Shown: positions 1-8,226, counted from the first letter of the stretch. The stretch: 32,520 nucleotides of DNA from an uncultured Collinsella sp. (GCA_958438125.1 CAUBQN010000004.1:1-32520), one strand, 5' to 3'. The notes: generated from the sequence alone by a model not told the origin. Numbers and translations: made by a program.

Positions 1-733
1 CGGTGAGCTGTGCGAGCTGGATGCGGCTGTTGACGCCCAGGCCGTCGCGGTAGTCATCGCAGTGGAAGATGGAGACCGCCTGACCGTGGCGTTTAAGGAT
101 CTCGAGCATGTCGGGCAGGTAGTACTCGGACTGCGCGTTGTCGTTACCGATCTCGTCAATGTGGGCGGCGAGCTGCGCGCCGTCGAAGGCGTAGCAGCCG
201 GCGTTGCACTCCAGCAGCGTGGCGGCCTGCTCGGGCGTGCAGTCCTTCTGCTCGATGATGCGTTCGATCTGGCCGTCGGCGCCCAGCTTGATGCGGCCGT
301 AGCCGAAGGGGTCGGGCGGGGTCATGGTCATGACGGTGCAGGCGAGCTCGCCGGTGGCGACGGTCTGCGCGAATTTGGCGACGGTGTCGGCGGTGATGAG
401 CGGCAGGTCGCCGTTGAGCACGACGACGGGGCCTTGCGTGATGCCGCAGGCCTCGAGCGCGACCTTCACGGCGTGACCGGTGCCCAGGCGCTCGGTCTGC
501 TCGACGCACTCGACCTTGGTGGCGCTGTTGGCGTAGGCGCCGTCGATAAGGGCACGCATCTCGTCGGCGTGGCTGCCGATGACGACCACGACGCGGCTGC
601 AGCCGGCCTTGATGGTGGCGTCGACGATCCACTGAACCATGGGCTTACCCAGGATCTTGTGCGAAACCTTGCAGTGGTTCGACTTCATGCGTGTGCCCTC
701 GCCGGCGGCGAGGATAATTGCGGTTGCATCCAT
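1..733 (-). CDS. glmU: Bifunctional UDP-GlcNAc pyrophosphorylase / GlcN-1-P acetyltransferase, N-terminal part (partial)
   Basis: This is the N-terminal uridyltransferase region of GlmU, which makes UDP-N-acetylglucosamine for peptidoglycan in the cytoplasm. Translating the minus strand from the ATG at 733 gives MDATAIILAAGEGTRMKS followed by K-x-x-H and GKPM, the nucleotide-binding signature of sugar-1-phosphate nucleotidyltransferases. Further on are VVVLNGDLPLI (metal-binding Asp), GYGRI and an EYYLPD motif. An AGGAG ribosome binding site lies just upstream of the start. About 244 codons are visible; the rest, including the expected left-handed beta-helix acetyltransferase domain, lies beyond the left edge. 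That second domain is therefore inferred from the family. The gene diverges from the ECF transporter operon. A stand-alone nucleotidyltransferase is the main alternative, but the signature is GlmU-like. Confidence 0.9.
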   Translation of the reverse strand, partial: MDATAIILAAGEGTRMKSNHCKVSHKILGKPMVQWIVDATIKAGCSRVVVVIGSHADEMRALIDGAYANSATKVECVEQTERLGTGHAVKVALEACGITQGPVVVLNGDLPLITADTVAKFAQTVATGELACTVMTMTPPDPFGYGRIKLGADGQIERIIEQKDCTPEQAATLLECNAGCYAFDGAQLAAHIDEIGNDNAQSEYYLPDMLEILKRHGQAVSIFHCDDYRDGLGVNSRIQLAQLT

Positions 734-765
734 GTGATCTCCTGTTACGTTATAGAGACGTGTGT

Positions 766-793
766 TTGGAAACGATACACGGCGCAATATGAT
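766..793 (+). promoter_or_regulatory. Possible sigma-70-type promoter for the ECF transporter operon
   Basis: TTGGAA at 766-771 and TATGAT at 788-793 are separated by 16 bases in the divergent gap between glmU and ecfT. It would give a leader of roughly 125 bases before the proposed GTG start at 927. I looked for a cobalamin-riboswitch B12 box in that leader and did not see one. Assignment is by hexamer similarity only. Confidence 0.35.
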
Positions 794-926
794 ACCGCAG
801 GCATATGATGAGCGCGTAGCTATTGGCTCATGGCGGCCGATGTCGGTGCCGCCGGCGTGACGTTTGTACTGCTTGCGTGCGGCGTTGGCGGTGCTGCGGA
901 GCTGTCGTTTGAGCGAGGGGACGGGG

Positions 927-1820
927 GTGCCCGTGGACAACATACAAGAGGAGTTTGGCGGCGAGCCCGTCGCGGCGTTCTCGATGTCGCATCCGGCTGT
1001 GCCGGCACTCTATATAGTACTGACGCTGGGGCTCACCATGTTCTCGATGCAGCCGGTGCTGATCGCGCTGTCGCTTGCGGGCGGGCTGACGTATGGATTT
1101 GCGACGCATGGGGCTGCCCGCACGCTGGGCGCACTCCGCTGGCAGTTGCCGGTGATTTTGATTATCGCGCTGGTCAATCCGCTGTTTAGCGCCTCGGGCT
1201 CGACGGAGCTGTTCCGTATTGGCATGCGCGCGGTGTATCTGGAAAGCATGGTATACGGCCTGTGCATGGGCGGGCTGTTTGTGGCGAGCGTGCTGTGGTT
1301 TGAGGCCGCGGCGTCGATGCTCGAATACGACAAGGTACTCGCACTGTTAGGCAACGCCGCGCCGGTGATTGCGCTCATGATCTCGATGTGCATGAGGCTT
1401 ATCCCGCAGTTTTTGCGCCGCGGCCGCACGGTGCTGGCGGCGCAGGATGCGATTGATGTGCCGGGGCGCGCACCGGCCGACCCCGTGCGCTCGCGTCTGC
1501 GGACGTCGAGCGTGCTGATGGGTTGGGGCATGGAAGATTCGCTGGAGCGCGCGGACGCCATGCGCTCTCGCGGGTGGGGCGCCGCGGCGCGCCGTACGAC
1601 GTACGCGCGGTATCGGCTGGGGCGCGGCGACGTTGCCGCGCTGGTTGGGCTTGCGATGTTTGGCGCTGCCGCGGTGGCGGTGGCGTGGATTGCGACGACG
1701 CAGTATTCGTTTTACCCACAGCTTTCGGTGCCGGCGCCGTGGCCGGGTTATGTTGTGTACGCGGTCTGGATGGCGCTGCCCTGCGCATTGCACGCGATTG
1801 ACGAGAAGAGGTTTGGCTGA
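927..1820 (+). CDS. ECF transporter transmembrane component T (EcfT / CbiQ family)
   Basis: This is the scaffold membrane subunit of an energy-coupling factor importer, linking the two ATPase domains to the substrate-binding S protein. The protein is strongly hydrophobic, with a typical opening (SHPAVPALYIVLTLGLTMFS). The C-terminal cytoplasmic part carries ADAMRSRGWG, matching the Ala-Arg-Gly coupling motif that contacts the ATPases. The reading frame is open upstream to a TTG at 864, but the GTG at 927 sits 6 bases after GAGGGG and gives 297 residues, near family size. GTG at 933 or ATG at 984 are other possible starts. The stop overlaps the next start by one base (TGATG), indicating translational coupling. 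Family assignment is secure; the start is not. Confidence 0.85.
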   Translation: MPVDNIQEEFGGEPVAAFSMSHPAVPALYIVLTLGLTMFSMQPVLIALSLAGGLTYGFATHGAARTLGALRWQLPVILIIALVNPLFSASGSTELFRIGMRAVYLESMVYGLCMGGLFVASVLWFEAAASMLEYDKVLALLGNAAPVIALMISMCMRLIPQFLRRGRTVLAAQDAIDVPGRAPADPVRSRLRTSSVLMGWGMEDSLERADAMRSRGWGAAARRTTYARYRLGRGDVAALVGLAMFGAAAVAVAWIATTQYSFYPQLSVPAPWPGYVVYAVWMALPCALHAIDEKRFG

Positions 1821-3463
1821 TGGCTCGGTTGGACGGGAGCAAGATGGCGGGCACGGTGTGCGGCTCGGATGCGCCGGCGATTGAAGTGCAGGGTCTGCGT
1901 TTTGCCTACCCCGGGGCTGGCGCACCGGTGCTCGAGGCACTTGATTGGCGCGTTCCCCAAGGAGCATTTGCACTGCTTGTTGGTGGTACCGGGTCGGGTA
2001 AGTCGACGCTGCTCTCGCTGCTCAAACCCGAGATCGCGCCGACGGGCGAATGTACTGGCGAGTTGCGCGTGCTGGGCGAGAACGTTGCCGACATGGACGT
2101 TCGGGCGTCTGCGGAGCGCGTGGGCTATGTGTTTCAAGACCCCGAGAACCAGATCGTATGCGAAAGCGTGTGGCACGAGATGTCGTTTGGCTTGGAAAAC
2201 TTGGGGCTAGCGCGCGACGAAATGCGCCGTCGCGTAGCCGAGACCAGCTATTTCTTTGGAATTGAGGATTGGCTCCACCGCGATACCGATACGCTTTCGG
2301 GCGGACGCAAGCAGCTGCTGTCGTTGGCGGCCGTGCTGGCGCTGCGCCCACGCGTGCTGTTGCTCGACGAGCCCACGTCTCAGCTTGATCCGGTTGCGGA
2401 GAAGAATTTCCTGCACGCGCTGTTTCGTGTGAATCGCGAGCTGGGCTGCACGGTTGTTGTGGCGACGCACCAGCCGCGCCCAATGCTCGAATACGCGACG
2501 TGCGCGTATCGGATTGAGGGCGGTCGCGTGCGCGAGGTGGCGGATATGGCTTCTTTGGGACGCCGAGAATCGCTGTTTTCCGACGACATGTTGGGGTGGG
2601 GTGCCATCCGATGTGCAAAAAACGGAGTATTCAGCAGGCGTGAGGACAATTTGGGCTCTCTGGAGCCGCCCGGGGACGTATCGAGCGCGAAAAAAAGTTC
2701 GGAATTGGACAAATCGTCCAATTTTGTGGCGCAAACGTCGCTCGAGAACGGCTCGGAAGCCTTTCCGCGCACGGATGGAAGCAGAATACTCCAAAAAATG
2801 CACGGCGGGTCGGCTACCACCCTGTCGGAAGGCTGGTTTCGCTACAATCGCGCGGGCGGTTGGGTGCTGCGTGGGCTCGACGTGGCGTTTTCGGCCGGTG
2901 CGGTGCATGCGGTTGTTGGCGGTAACGGCTGCGGCAAGTCGACAATGCTTTCGGTGCTGGCGAAGACCGCCAAGCTGCAGCGCGGCCGCATGGTGCGCGG
3001 AGCGGCCTCGGCGGCGCTGCTGCCTCAGAATCCCAAAGCATTGCTGGTTGCCGAGACGGTTCGCGATGAGCTGATGGAATGGGCCTCGACCTGCGGATAT
3101 GACGAGAACTTGGCGCGGGAGCGCGCGGCGAGCTTGGGGTTGTCGGGTCTGGATGGACGCCATCCGTACGATCTTTCGGGCGGGCAGCGTCAACTGCTTG
3201 CATTGGCAAAACTGCTGCTAATCGGCCCCGAACTGCTATTGCTCGATGAGCCCACCAAGGGTCTAGACCTGTTCAGCCGCCGCATTATCGCCCGCGCCCT
3301 GCGTGACCATGCGAAGGCTGGCGGCACCGTCATCATGGCTACGCACGATTTGGACTTTGCCGAGCAGGTAGCCGACGACGTCGCCATGATGTTTGACGGC
3401 GAGATTGCCTGCATGGAGCCGCCGGCCGACTTCTTTGCCGACAACGTGTTCTATAGGGCGTGA
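1820..3463 (+). CDS. ECF transporter ATP-binding protein, fused EcfA1-EcfA2 (two ABC domains)
   Basis: A 547-residue cytoplasmic ATPase carrying both nucleotide-binding domains of an ECF importer in one chain. Domain 1 has Walker A GGTGSGKST (about residue 55), signature LSGGRKQ (about 159) and Walker B LLLDEPTSQLDP (about 181). Domain 2 has Walker A GGNGCGKST (about 368), signature LSGGQRQ (about 452) and Walker B LLLDEPTKGLDL (about 474). Both have the Q-loop and switch His regions (ATHQ, ATHD), so both should hydrolyse ATP. A polar linker of about 80 residues (about 250-330) joins them and resembles neither domain. ECF systems usually encode the two ATPases separately, but fused forms are known. 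The gene overlaps ecfT by one base and is followed at once by the S component, so the three form an operon. Confidence 0.93.
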   Translation: MARLDGSKMAGTVCGSDAPAIEVQGLRFAYPGAGAPVLEALDWRVPQGAFALLVGGTGSGKSTLLSLLKPEIAPTGECTGELRVLGENVADMDVRASAERVGYVFQDPENQIVCESVWHEMSFGLENLGLARDEMRRRVAETSYFFGIEDWLHRDTDTLSGGRKQLLSLAAVLALRPRVLLLDEPTSQLDPVAEKNFLHALFRVNRELGCTVVVATHQPRPMLEYATCAYRIEGGRVREVADMASLGRRESLFSDDMLGWGAIRCAKNGVFSRREDNLGSLEPPGDVSSAKKSSELDKSSNFVAQTSLENGSEAFPRTDGSRILQKMHGGSATTLSEGWFRYNRAGGWVLRGLDVAFSAGAVHAVVGGNGCGKSTMLSVLAKTAKLQRGRMVRGAASAALLPQNPKALLVAETVRDELMEWASTCGYDENLARERAASLGLSGLDGRHPYDLSGGQRQLLALAKLLLIGPELLLLDEPTKGLDLFSRRIIARALRDHAKAGGTVIMATHDLDFAEQVADDVAMMFDGEIACMEPPADFFADNVFYRA

Positions 3464-3467
3464 TGGA

Positions 3468-4181
3468 ATGGCGGATTATCGCGGCTTGCGCCTGCTTGCA
3501 AAACTGGAGATCCCGCTGTTGTTGGCGGTGCCGGCGGTGATGGCTGCCGCGTTGCTGGCGGGTGTTGAGCAAGCAGCGTTGGCCATGCTGGTTGTGGTGG
3601 CGTTGGTGCTTGCGCTGTTCTTTGCGGGCTATGAGGCATCGCGTCCAGGCCTGCGCCAGATTATGCCCACGCTGGTGCTAGCGGCGCTGGCGGCGGCGGG
3701 GCGCATCCTGTTTGGGCCCATTCCCGACTTTAAACCGGTGAGCGCTATCGCCATTATCGCGGGGGCGACGCTTGGTCGCCGCAATGGTTTTATGGTTGGC
3801 GCGCTGGCGGCGCTGACCAGCAATTTCTTTTTTGGGCAGGGCATGTGGACGCCGTGGCAGATGTATGCCTGGGGGCTCGTGGGATACGTTGGCGGTGCGC
3901 TGGCGCATGCCGGCGCTTTTGATCGCGCCGATGGCACCGTGCGTATGCTGGCGCTGCTGACCTACGGCTTTGCGTCGGGCTTGCTCTATGGCGTCGTGAT
4001 TAACGCGTATGACATCATTGGATTTGTACAGCCGCTTACTTGGGCGGGTGCCGTGGCGCGTCTTGCCACGGCAGTGCCGTTCGATATCACACACGGCCTC
4101 GCGACCTGCGTGTTCTTGGCCGCCCTGTACAAGCCCTGGTGTCGCCGCATCAACCGAGTCGTCGTGAAATACGGGCTGTAA
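3468..4181 (+). CDS. ECF transporter substrate-specific (S) component, substrate unknown
   Basis: A 237-residue integral membrane protein with about six hydrophobic segments, placed directly after the ECF ATPase. The ATG at 3468 lies 4 bases after the ATPase stop; an earlier in-frame opening from 3393 lies inside the ATPase gene and is unlikely. Recognisable stretches are GRILFGPIPDFKPVSAI and SNFFFGQGMWTPWQM, which I associate with a widespread S-component group in anaerobic Firmicutes and Actinobacteria. In ECF importers this subunit binds the vitamin or metal and topples in the membrane to release it. From memory, relatives of this subgroup occur near cobalamin-linked genes, so a corrinoid is one candidate, but nothing in this window fixes the substrate. 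The operon ends in a palindrome-rich gap. Confidence 0.85.
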   Translation: MADYRGLRLLAKLEIPLLLAVPAVMAAALLAGVEQAALAMLVVVALVLALFFAGYEASRPGLRQIMPTLVLAALAAAGRILFGPIPDFKPVSAIAIIAGATLGRRNGFMVGALAALTSNFFFGQGMWTPWQMYAWGLVGYVGGALAHAGAFDRADGTVRMLALLTYGFASGLLYGVVINAYDIIGFVQPLTWAGAVARLATAVPFDITHGLATCVFLAALYKPWCRRINRVVVKYGL

Positions 4182-4221
4182 GGCTGGTTGCGCCGACGCG
4201 GGAATCAATACTGCCAAAGTG

Positions 4222-4387
4222 CCATTTTAAAACTATGCCGGTTTACGGGGCTAGATTGGCGCAGGCAGACCATACCGGCTTTTTCCGAAATAGAACAAGC
4301 CGTTTACCTGCGGTTTTGTTATTTCGAAATTGCGTATGGTTGGGGGTTCGCGATTCAGCCCCGTAAACCGGCATAGTTTTGGAATGG
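4222..4387 (-). repeat. Intergenic long palindrome, type A copy 1
   Basis: The terminal arms at 4222-4252 and 4357-4387 are inverted copies over 31 bases with two mismatches (core CTATGCCGGTTTACGGGG and its complement). The interior holds the shared terminator-like sequence ACCTGCGGTTTT and the complement of CCCCCAACCAT, so this copy runs on the minus strand. It lies between the convergent ecfS and xthA genes. Related copies are at 19424-19586 and 27875-28036. No ORF is credible inside. With the adjoining B and C elements it fills the gap 4182-4716. Confidence 0.85.
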
Positions 4388-4412
4388 CCGGCTTATATGA
4401 CGGGCAACGTGG

Positions 4413-4459
4413 CCCTCAGAGAGCCAAATTGATCCGTTTTTCTTCCCGTCCCCAGACGT
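4413..4459 (-). repeat. Conserved intergenic tag, type C copy 1
   Basis: On the minus strand this reads as GGGGACGGGAAG followed by AAAACGGATCAATTTGG, matching the C consensus (GGGGACGGAGGAAAACGG then ATCATTTTGG) also found at 19611, 19851 and 27801. It sits between an A-type and a B-type palindrome, as in the other loci. Confidence 0.7.
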
Positions 4460-4485
4460 CCCCGGGGAATCAGCTGAATCCGCCC

Positions 4486-4645
4486 GCCACGAAATCGGCC
4501 TATCTACTACGTTTGGCTCGACACCCCCAAACACAACCGCGTTTTATGAAAAACCGCAGGCTTTTTACCTGCGGTTTTCTTTTTGCGTTGTTCGCTGTGG
4601 TTGAGGGTAGTGGCTTAAACGTAGTGGATGGGCCAGTTTCGTGGC
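4486..4645 (-). repeat. Intergenic long palindrome, type B copy 1
   Basis: The arms at 4486-4514 and 4617-4645 are inverted copies (CCACGAAATCGGCC with CTACTACGTTT, and complements with a few mismatches). The interior, read on the minus strand, nearly matches copy 2 at 19674-19833, including ACCCTCAACCA and the terminator core. Length is 160 bases, the same as the other two B copies. Confidence 0.85.
4549..4583. terminator. Bidirectional terminator-like hairpin in palindrome B1
   Basis: AAAACCGCAGG and CCTGCGGTTTT form an 11-bp stem around a T-rich loop, with T runs on the plus side and A runs (T on the other strand) before it. It lies between convergent genes, so it could end transcripts from both ecfS and xthA. 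Confidence 0.65.
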
Positions 4646-4663
4646 AAGCGGGCCGCGTTGATG

Positions 4664-4706
4664 CCCTCGCGAGGTGAAGATGATCCCTTCCCCCGCCTCC
4701 AAGGGA
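4664..4706 (-). repeat. Conserved intergenic tag, type C copy 2
   Basis: On the minus strand: TCCCTTGGAGGCGGGGGAAG, then GGATCATCTTCACCTCGCGAGG. This is a diverged C element immediately downstream of xthA, on the outer side of palindrome B1. The Ts, GGATCAT and CGCGAGG positions match the other C copies. Confidence 0.55.
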
Positions 4707-4716
4707 CCGATCGGGA

Positions 4717-5535
4717 CTAGAGCTCTAGCGTGAGGGTGACGGGGCAGTGGTCGCTGCCGAAGATATCGCCACGGATGCCGGTGTCGCGCACGTTGCCGGC
4801 GATTGCGTCGCTTACCAGGAAGTAGTCGATGCGCCAGCCGGCGTTGTTCTTGTGGGCATTAAAGCGATAGCTCCACCAGCTGTAGACGCCCTCGACGTCC
4901 GGATTAGCCGCGCGCCAGGTATCGGTAAAGCCGGCGTTGAGCAGCTCGGTGAACTTGCCGCGCTCCTCGTCCGAAAAGCCTGCGTTGCCGCGGTTGGACT
5001 TGGGGTTCTTGAGGTCGATCTCCTCGTGCGCCACGTTAAAGTCGCCGCAGGTTACGACGGGCTTGCCGGTCTCGCGCTCAAGCGCGCTCAAAAAGTCGCG
5101 GTAGGCATCGTCCCAGGCCATGCGCACGTCGATGCGGGCGAGTTCGTTTTGCGCGTTGGGAGTGTAGACATCCACAAACCAGAACTTGTCGAACTCCAGC
5201 GCGCAGACGCGGCCCTCGGTTGCGGCTTGGGCGACGAGCTCGGCCGTCTCGCCCTCGCCGGCGTAGGGTAACAGCGCGTCGGCGTGCAGCACGCGCAGCG
5301 GTTCCTGGCGGCTAAAGACCGCAGTGCCCGAATAGCCTTTACGCTCGGCGTAGCTCCAGGTTTGGTGATAGCCGGGCAGGTCAATATCGACCTGGCCCTC
5401 CTGCAGCTTGGTCTCTTGCAGCGCCAAGATATCGACGTCGAGTTCTTGCGCGATCTGGATAAAGCTCGGGTCCTTTTTGAGCACGGCGCGCAGGCCGTTG
5501 ACGTTCCACGAGGCAAAGGTGTAAGTCTGAGGCAT
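4717..5535 (-). CDS. xthA: Exodeoxyribonuclease III / AP endonuclease
   Basis: A 272-residue DNA repair nuclease of the EEP (exonuclease-endonuclease-phosphatase) family. It cuts 5' to abasic sites and degrades 3' ends in base-excision repair. The family motifs appear in order: ASWNVNGLRA near the start, LQETKLQ (metal-binding Glu), YSGTAVFS, GDFNVAHEEIDL (catalytic Asp/Asn), YSWWSYR, WRIDYFLVSD and the terminal GSDHCPV with the catalytic His. The length is normal for ExoA/XthA and no domain is missing. The start ATG at 5535 gives MPQTYTFASWN, directly at the first strand of the fold. It diverges from the Sir2 gene across a 113-base gap and converges on the ECF operon. Confidence 0.95.
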   Translation of the reverse strand: MPQTYTFASWNVNGLRAVLKKDPSFIQIAQELDVDILALQETKLQEGQVDIDLPGYHQTWSYAERKGYSGTAVFSRQEPLRVLHADALLPYAGEGETAELVAQAATEGRVCALEFDKFWFVDVYTPNAQNELARIDVRMAWDDAYRDFLSALERETGKPVVTCGDFNVAHEEIDLKNPKSNRGNAGFSDEERGKFTELLNAGFTDTWRAANPDVEGVYSWWSYRFNAHKNNAGWRIDYFLVSDAIAGNVRDTGIRGDIFGSDHCPVTLTLEL

Positions 5536-5648
5536 GGTGTCCTTTCGACGGGGTTGGCAGGCTTAAGATTAACGCAACAAGGGCGGGACGTAGTCCGCGA
5601 GCGACGGTGCAGGCGCCGCTGCCCGACTAACAAGGACGGAGGACTCAT

Positions 5649-6401
5649 ATGACGCAGGCAATATCGGACCCCAGGCAGGCCTCCGCCGCGCTGGCGGATC
5701 TGTTTGACACCCACAAGCGCGTGGTCTTCTTTGGCGGCGCTGGTGTTTCCACGGCAAGTGGCATTCCCGATTTCCGCAGCGTGGACGGCCTGTATCACCA
5801 GCAGTTTGCCTATCCGCCCGAGACCATGCTGTCTCATAGCTTTTACGAGGCGCATCCTGCGGAGTTCTTCGACTTTTACCGCACCAAGATGATCGCGCTT
5901 AATGCTAAGCCCAACCGCTGCCACACCAAGCTGGCCGAGCTGGAGCGTGCCGGCAAGCTAAATGCCGTGGTAACGCAAAATATCGACGGCCTGCATCAGA
6001 TGGCCGGCTCACGGCGCGTGTTTGAGCTGCACGGATCGGTCCATCGCAACATTTGCCAGTCGTGCGGCGCGGTCTATAGCGCCGAGTGGATTTGCTCGCG
6101 CGAGCACGAGGATGCCGCGGGCGTGCCTGCGTGCCCCGCGTGCGGCGGCCGCATCAAGCCCGATGTAGTGCTCTACGAAGAGCCGCTCGACGAGCACGTG
6201 TTGACCGGTGCCGTTGCCGCCATCGCCGCGGCCGATGCCCTCATTGTGGGCGGGACCTCGCTCGTGGTGTATCCGGCGGCAGGCCTTACGCGATACTTTA
6301 CCGGTGATACGCTGGCCATATGCAACCTTGCCCCCACCGATCAGGATGCAAATGCCGACCTGCTGATTTCTTGCGACATCGCGGCCGCGTTTGCGTTCTA
6401 G
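5649..6401 (+). CDS. cobB: NAD-dependent protein deacylase, Sir2 family
   Basis: A 250-residue sirtuin that removes acyl groups from lysines using NAD and produces nicotinamide and O-acyl-ADP-ribose. NAD-binding motifs are FFGGAGVSTASGIPDFRS (about residues 24-41) and TQNIDGLHQMAGS (catalytic core, about 111-123). ELHGS supplies the catalytic His, and GTSLVVYPAAGL marks the Rossmann C-terminal part. A zinc module with two Cys pairs (CQSC and CPAC) lies between them. The start ATG follows GGACGGAGG with good spacing. Length and motif order are typical of bacterial CobB/NpdA. Which acyl group it prefers cannot be read from the sequence with confidence. The folate gene downstream is in the same direction but separated by about 95 bases. 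Confidence 0.95.
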   Translation: MTQAISDPRQASAALADLFDTHKRVVFFGGAGVSTASGIPDFRSVDGLYHQQFAYPPETMLSHSFYEAHPAEFFDFYRTKMIALNAKPNRCHTKLAELERAGKLNAVVTQNIDGLHQMAGSRRVFELHGSVHRNICQSCGAVYSAEWICSREHEDAAGVPACPACGGRIKPDVVLYEEPLDEHVLTGAVAAIAAADALIVGGTSLVVYPAAGLTRYFTGDTLAICNLAPTDQDANADLLISCDIAAAFAF

Positions 6402-6421
6402 CCCGCGCGCGCGGATACAAT
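6391..6421 (+). promoter_or_regulatory. Weak candidate promoter before the folP-folK fusion
   Basis: TTGCGT at 6391 and TACAAT at 6416-6421 are 19 bases apart, at the upper limit for spacing, and the first hexamer overlaps the sir2 stop. Listed because the 94-base gap has no other promoter-like pair. Confidence 0.25.
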
Positions 6422-6495
6422 AGAAAGACTGATTGCAAAGCGACCCCACCGCCTGCGGCCGAGCGCGGCGGCGCGGGCATTTTAGGAGGATGTTC

Positions 6496-8226
6496 ATGGC
6501 GAACGACAGCAAGACATGGCGGTGCGGAAAGTATGAGCTCAGCTTTGACCGTCCGCGCATCATGGGCGTCCTCAACGTGACGCCCGATTCGTTTAGCGAT
6601 GGCGGGGAGCACTTCGACCCGGATGCCGCCATCGAGTACGGCCTGGCGATGCTCGACGCCGGCGCCGACATCATCGACGTAGGCGGCGAGTCCACGCGCC
6701 CCGGCTTTACCCCGGTCAACCCCGACGAGGAGGCTCGCCGCGTGCTGCCCGTTGTGCGTGCGCTGGCCAAAGAGGGTGCCATCGTCTCGATCGACACGCG
6801 CCACGTGGCGGTTGCCAAGGCGGCCGTGCGCTGCGGCGCCTCGATCGTCAACGACGTGACCGGCTTCACCGATCCCAAGATGGTCGAGTTTGTTAAGACG
6901 AGCACCTGCGGCATCATCGTGATGCATGCCGGCGAGGTCGCCGCGCCCACCCGCACGCACGCAACGGTGCAGCTCGATACCTCGGCAGCGGCGTTTGTTG
7001 CCGAGAAGGCGCGCGAGGCGGCTGCCGAGGCCGCGCGTGAGGCCGAGAAGCCGGCTCGCCGCCGTCGCGGCAAGTTGCTGGGTGAGCCTAAGTCGGAGGC
7101 CAAGCTTCCGGGCGGCGTGGTGCAGCCCTCGTTGCCGTTTGGCGAACCGGAGCCCACGTCCGAGCCTGCAAGCGAGCAGGAGACGCCCGCCACCGAGCAG
7201 ACTGCTGCCGCCGAGACCGTCGCGCCCGCGCCCGCAGCCACCGAGGCCGCATCGGAGTCCAATGACCGTCTGGCCGCCATGATGCGCCGCAGCGCCCGCC
7301 GCGAGGAAGCCTACGTGCCCACCTCGCAGCTCCGCCGCTTCACCCTGCCCGATTCGGCGCCCATCATGCGCCGCGTCATGGGCTTTCTGTCCGACCAGGC
7401 CCGCACACTCATCCATGCCGGCGTGTCGCGCGACCGCATCTGCATCGATCCTGGCCCGGGCTTTGGTAAGTCGGCTAACGAGGACATCGTCATCCAGCGC
7501 GAGACTGCCAAGATGGCGTCACTGGGCTATCCGCTCATGTGCGCCGTGTCGCGCAAGCGCTTTGTGGGCGCCGTCTCGGGCGTGACCGAGGCCGCCGAGC
7601 GCGATGCCGCTACGTTTGGCGTGTGCCTGGGCGCCATCCAGGCCGGTGCCAACATCGTGCGCGTGCACGACGCCGCGGGTTTTGCGCAGTTCCTGAACGG
7701 CTACTGGGCGGTTGCCAAGCCGCAGCCGCGCCGCGCGTTTGTGGCCGTGGGCTCCAACCTGGGGCATCGCTGCGACAACATTCGCGCCGCACGCGAGATG
7801 ATCGCCGAGATTCCACTCACCTGCGTGTCCAACTCCTCCAAGATCTACGAGAGCGAGCCTGCCTACGAGACGCGCCAGGACGCGTTTGCCAACGCCGTCA
7901 TCGAGATCAAGACCGAGCTGGCGCCGTTGGTGCTGCTCGACGAGCTTATGAAGATCGAGGCTGAGCTGGGGCGCGACCGCTCCAAAAAGGCCAAGGCCAA
8001 CGGCCCGCGCACCATCGACCTGGACCTGCTGTGGATGGACGGCGAGACCCACGGCGGCAAAAAGCTGCGCCTGCCGCATCCGCTGATCGGCGAGCGCGAT
8101 TTTGTGCTGGTGCCGCTCGAGGACTTGATGCACGATCCGGCGCGGTTCTTCCGCTACAACGGCGTCGAGGTCAAGGAGCCCGAGGACCGCGTGGGCCATA
8201 TCGTGGGCGAATTGGGGCGTATGTAG
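6496..8226 (+). CDS. Fused dihydropteroate synthase / HPPK (FolP-FolK) with large internal insert
   Basis: A 576-residue bifunctional folate enzyme. Residues 1-145 and about 280-405 form the dihydropteroate synthase barrel: MGVLNVTPDSFSDGG, GADIIDVGGESTRPG, SIDTRHVAV, NDVTGF, DPGPGFGKS (about 318) and CAVSRKRFVGA. Residues about 413-576 form 6-hydroxymethyl-7,8-dihydropterin pyrophosphokinase: FVAVGSNLGHR, YESEPAYET, NGPRTIDLDLLWMD and LPHPLIGERDFVLVPL. Between the VMHAG strand and RRFTLPDS lies an insert of about 130 residues rich in Ala, Glu, Pro and Arg, where normal FolP has a short loop. ATG at 6496 is chosen because AGGAGG lies 6 bases upstream; ATG at 6490 overlaps that site. The next gene starts on the base after the stop, suggesting co-expression. 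Confidence 0.93.
   Translation: MANDSKTWRCGKYELSFDRPRIMGVLNVTPDSFSDGGEHFDPDAAIEYGLAMLDAGADIIDVGGESTRPGFTPVNPDEEARRVLPVVRALAKEGAIVSIDTRHVAVAKAAVRCGASIVNDVTGFTDPKMVEFVKTSTCGIIVMHAGEVAAPTRTHATVQLDTSAAAFVAEKAREAAAEAAREAEKPARRRRGKLLGEPKSEAKLPGGVVQPSLPFGEPEPTSEPASEQETPATEQTAAAETVAPAPAATEAASESNDRLAAMMRRSARREEAYVPTSQLRRFTLPDSAPIMRRVMGFLSDQARTLIHAGVSRDRICIDPGPGFGKSANEDIVIQRETAKMASLGYPLMCAVSRKRFVGAVSGVTEAAERDAATFGVCLGAIQAGANIVRVHDAAGFAQFLNGYWAVAKPQPRRAFVAVGSNLGHRCDNIRAAREMIAEIPLTCVSNSSKIYESEPAYETRQDAFANAVIEIKTELAPLVLLDELMKIEAELGRDRSKKAKANGPRTIDLDLLWMDGETHGGKKLRLPHPLIGERDFVLVPLEDLMHDPARFFRYNGVEVKEPEDRVGHIVGELGRM

Noticed and set aside
62..808. Open frame of 248 codons on the plus strand opposite glmU
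   Set aside because: The minus strand carries the GlmU signature; the plus frame has no recognisable features.
864..926. TTG start extending ecfT upstream
   Set aside because: No ribosome binding site is visible and the added residues (RAALAVLRSCRL) do not fit the family start; GTG 927 is preceded by GAGGGG.
734..926. Cobalamin riboswitch before the ECF operon
   Set aside because: No B12-box-like sequence or matching helices were recognised in the 190-base gap.
4222..4706. CRISPR-like array or minor mobile element with direct target repeats
   Set aside because: Units are long inverted repeats with different arms and no regular direct repeat-spacer pattern; no cas gene and no clear target duplications were seen.
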